Made by a program: the position numbers and the translations under genes. Of a stretch of 64,000 bases of DNA, positions 61,997 through 64,000 are shown piece by piece. Origin of the DNA: Aeromonas veronii (GTDB lineage: Bacteria > Pseudomonadota > Gammaproteobacteria > Enterobacterales > Aeromonadaceae); NCBI RefSeq assembly GCF_040215105.1, contig NZ_CP157875.1, positions 921,501 through 985,500 of the forward strand, read 5' to 3'. The notes under the pieces are model-generated. The model was not told the DNA's origin, ran no database searches, and saw nothing but the letters and a program-made list of their open reading frames with translations. Numbering within the stretch: the first letter of the stretch is position 1; every line of letters starts with the position of its first letter.

Positions 61997-64000
61997 TTAC
62001 CAGGCGTAATTGATCGCTGCGTTGAACGCGCGGCCCGGGTTGTAGTAGTTGGCGGTCGCCGAGCCGACCACGTACTGCTTGTCGGTCAGGTTGGAGACAT
62101 TGAACGACAGGTTGGCATCCTTGGTGATGCGGTAGGCGAAGGCGGCATCCAGCAGGGTGGCGGCTTCACTCTTGGCGGTATTGTCCGGGTCGAAGTAATA
62201 GCTGCCAACATAGCGGGCACCCAGGCCGACATCCATCGTCTCGATGGGCAGGGTGTAGTAGCCCCACAAGGACGCGGAGTGGTTCGGCGTGCTGGCAAAC
62301 TCATTCCCTTCCAGGGAGGCGCCGGAGCGCGTGGAGCCGCGCACGACCTCGGACTTCATGTAGGAGTAGCCGCCCGTCAGGTTGAAGTTCTTGGCCACTT
62401 CCGCCTTCATCTCCAGATCAAAGCCTCTGACCCGGGTTTCACCGACGGTTTCCCGCTCTATGGTGCCGTTGTCCTGAACGATGGCCATGGTGACATCTTT
62501 TTTGTTCAGGTCGTAAATGGCGGCAGAGAAGAGGGCGTTGACCGACTCAGGCGCGTATTTCACCCCCAATTCAAGCTGCTCGCCGCGCTCGGGTTTGACG
62601 CCGATGGCGGGAGGCGCAACTGACTCAACCTGGCTGACATAGGTGGACCACTCCTGGGTCAGCTTGTAGGTCAGAGCCGCCCGCAGCGAGGTCTCGGAGA
62701 AGTCATCGCTGCTCTCCACGTCGCTGATGTCGCGGCTCGACAAGTCCATGTAGTCATGGCGGGCACCCAGGGTCAGGATATAGCGATCGTCCAGCGAGAG
62801 GTTCTGCTGCAAGAAGGCCGAGGTGGTCTGGTAGTCCTGATCGTTCTTGCTGTAGGGGGCACCGATGACGGGAACACCACTGTAGACCGGATTGTCGATG
62901 TTGATGGGGCTGGCCGAGCCATAGACGGATTGATCCTTGCTCGAGGCATCGCGATACTCCAGCCCGATCAGGGTGCTGCTGTCGATGCGGCCGAAGTTTG
63001 CATCGTATTGCAGCATGGTGTTGCCGATCAGCTCGTTGGACGAGGTGTCGGTACCGAAGTAGTAGCGGGAGACATCACTGCCGGTACGACCGGCGAAGTC
63101 GTAGAGGTAGATATACCCGAAGTTGTCCTTCAGATCGCTGTAACGCAGGTTGGCGCTCAGCTTGAGATCACTGGAGAAATAGTGGGTGAGCTGGGCACTG
63201 ACGTTGGTCCGTTCTACATCGTGCTTGTTGTAGTCAGGTTCGCCATAGAAACTGCTGCGATCATACTCTTTATCCAGAGGATATCCGCCGCTGTTCGGGG
63301 TGGAGTCCCGGCCGAGGTAATCGATGATCAGGCTGGCCGTGGTATCCGCGGAGGGCTGCCAGGTCAGGCTGCCCATCACCAGCTGGGAGTCATCTTTCGA
63401 ATGATCGTATTCCAGCTCCCCCTTCTTCAGCTTGGTGGTGAAGCGGTAGGCCAGGGTCTTGTCTTCGTTCAGTGTGTCGCCAAAATCGACCCCGATCTCT
63501 TTGCTGTCAAACGAGCCATAGGAGATGTAGCCGTCACCGAAGCGCTTGAACTTGGGGCGCTTGCTCACGAAGTTGACCGAGCCACCCGGATCGGCCGGGC
63601 CAAACAGGGTCGAGTTGGCGCCGCGGATCACTTCCACGCGCTCATAGGCGTAGGGGTCTTCACGCACGCCACGCATGGATCCCAGGGTCAGGCCATCGCG
63701 ATAGGTGGTGGCCTGGAAGCCACGGATGGTGAAGTAGTCGTTGCGATCATCCGAGCCATAGTAGTCGGTGACCAGGCCGGGGGAATACTGCAACACCTCT
63801 TCCGTGGTGGTGGCGTTGCGCTGGTTGATCTCTTTCTCGGTGATCACGGAGACAAGGGCCGGCGTATCCAGCACGCTGGTAGCGACCTTGCCGCCCACCC
63901 ACAGCTCCTTGGAGACGGTCGTCTCACTATCGTCCGATACCGGCTGGCCATAGACTGTGATGGTGTTGATGCGATAGGCCTCGGTTTGCTGATCGTCGAC
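61997..64000 (-). CDS. TonB-dependent siderophore receptor, 5' part missing
   Basis: The gene continues beyond the right edge; 667 codons are visible and the first in-window codon is in frame. Seen are the plug domain (TPALVSVITEKEINQRNATT, TIRGFQATTYRDGL, YERVEVIRGANSTLFGPADP, then GGSVNFVSKRP) and the 22-strand barrel with the terminal aromatic YAW. This is the siderophore-receptor subfamily of the FhuA/FhuE/FpvA kind. A segment around residue 8 before the plug (TITVYGQP) suggests an N-terminal extension. The ligand cannot be told from sequence. No regulatory genes are visible in the window. Confidence 0.9.
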   Translation of the reverse strand, partial: VDDQQTEAYRINTITVYGQPVSDDSETTVSKELWVGGKVATSVLDTPALVSVITEKEINQRNATTTEEVLQYSPGLVTDYYGSDDRNDYFTIRGFQATTYRDGLTLGSMRGVREDPYAYERVEVIRGANSTLFGPADPGGSVNFVSKRPKFKRFGDGYISYGSFDSKEIGVDFGDTLNEDKTLAYRFTTKLKKGELEYDHSKDDSQLVMGSLTWQPSADTTASLIIDYLGRDSTPNSGGYPLDKEYDRSSFYGEPDYNKHDVERTNVSAQLTHYFSSDLKLSANLRYSDLKDNFGYIYLYDFAGRTGSDVSRYYFGTDTSSNELIGNTMLQYDANFGRIDSSTLIGLEYRDASSKDQSVYGSASPINIDNPVYSGVPVIGAPYSKNDQDYQTTSAFLQQNLSLDDRYILTLGARHDYMDLSSRDISDVESSDDFSETSLRAALTYKLTQEWSTYVSQVESVAPPAIGVKPERGEQLELGVKYAPESVNALFSAAIYDLNKKDVTMAIVQDNGTIERETVGETRVRGFDLEMKAEVAKNFNLTGGYSYMKSEVVRGSTRSGASLEGNEFASTPNHSASLWGYYTLPIETMDVGLGARYVGSYYFDPDNTAKSEAATLLDAAFAYRITKDANLSFNVSNLTDKQYVVGSATANYYNPGRAFNAAINYAW

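Overview
The window is 64 kb of GC-rich, gene-dense chromosome. I infer Aeromonas or a close relative in the Gammaproteobacteria. The reasons are a LuxO-type quorum-sensing regulator, a lipoprotein UshA, trifunctional PutA, a complete tetrathionate reductase locus, an OprD/ChiP-type porin, SmrA, entericidin and DUF2956/DUF3149 proteins. The genus call is from gene content and codon use only. No prophage, insertion sequence, integrase or CRISPR array was found.

Layout. 1-6 kb: the 3' part of luxO, small envelope or hypothetical genes, the lipoprotein 5'-nucleotidase ushA and a Tim44-domain protein. 6-9 kb: dnaB and alr, separated by a diverged second copy of the dnaB tail. 9-15 kb: putA divergent from an MHS-family symporter across a control region that holds five GTTGCA PutA-type boxes and a terminator-like hairpin. 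15-20 kb: fumC, then a marR-emrA-emrB-like efflux operon. 20-28.5 kb: pepE and the tetrathionate respiration locus (ttrRS divergent from ttrBCA). 28.5-35 kb: an EEP-family lipoprotein, a patatin-like hydrolase, three tandem tRNA-Tyr genes, a stand-alone KAS III, and a LysR regulator with a LysE-type exporter whose 3' end is also echoed downstream. 35-47 kb: rlhA, an alpha/beta hydrolase, small cupin, DUF1272 and methyltransferase genes, the alkylation repair pair ogt and ada-alkA, an M32 carboxypeptidase, smrA and other small genes. 47-52 kb: an OprD-type porin, a chemoreceptor and an EamA exporter. 52-59.5 kb: a six-gene catabolic operon (ltnD-otnK-otnC-otnI-denD-gntP) for four-carbon sugar acids, divergent from a DeoR regulator. 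59.5-64 kb: entericidin, a periplasmic PQQ-type sugar dehydrogenase, a PPK2 kinase and a TonB-dependent siderophore receptor that runs off the right edge.

How it works together. The coherent modules are proline use (putA, symporter, PutA boxes), anaerobic tetrathionate respiration (sensor, regulator and three enzyme subunits), alkylation repair (Ada-AlkA plus Ogt), and L-threonate/D-erythronate breakdown to DHAP. The most unusual structural signals are the diverged gene-tail copies behind dnaB and the lysE-type gene. Their differences fall almost only at third codon positions, which suggests they are remnants of foreign alleles rather than decayed local duplications.
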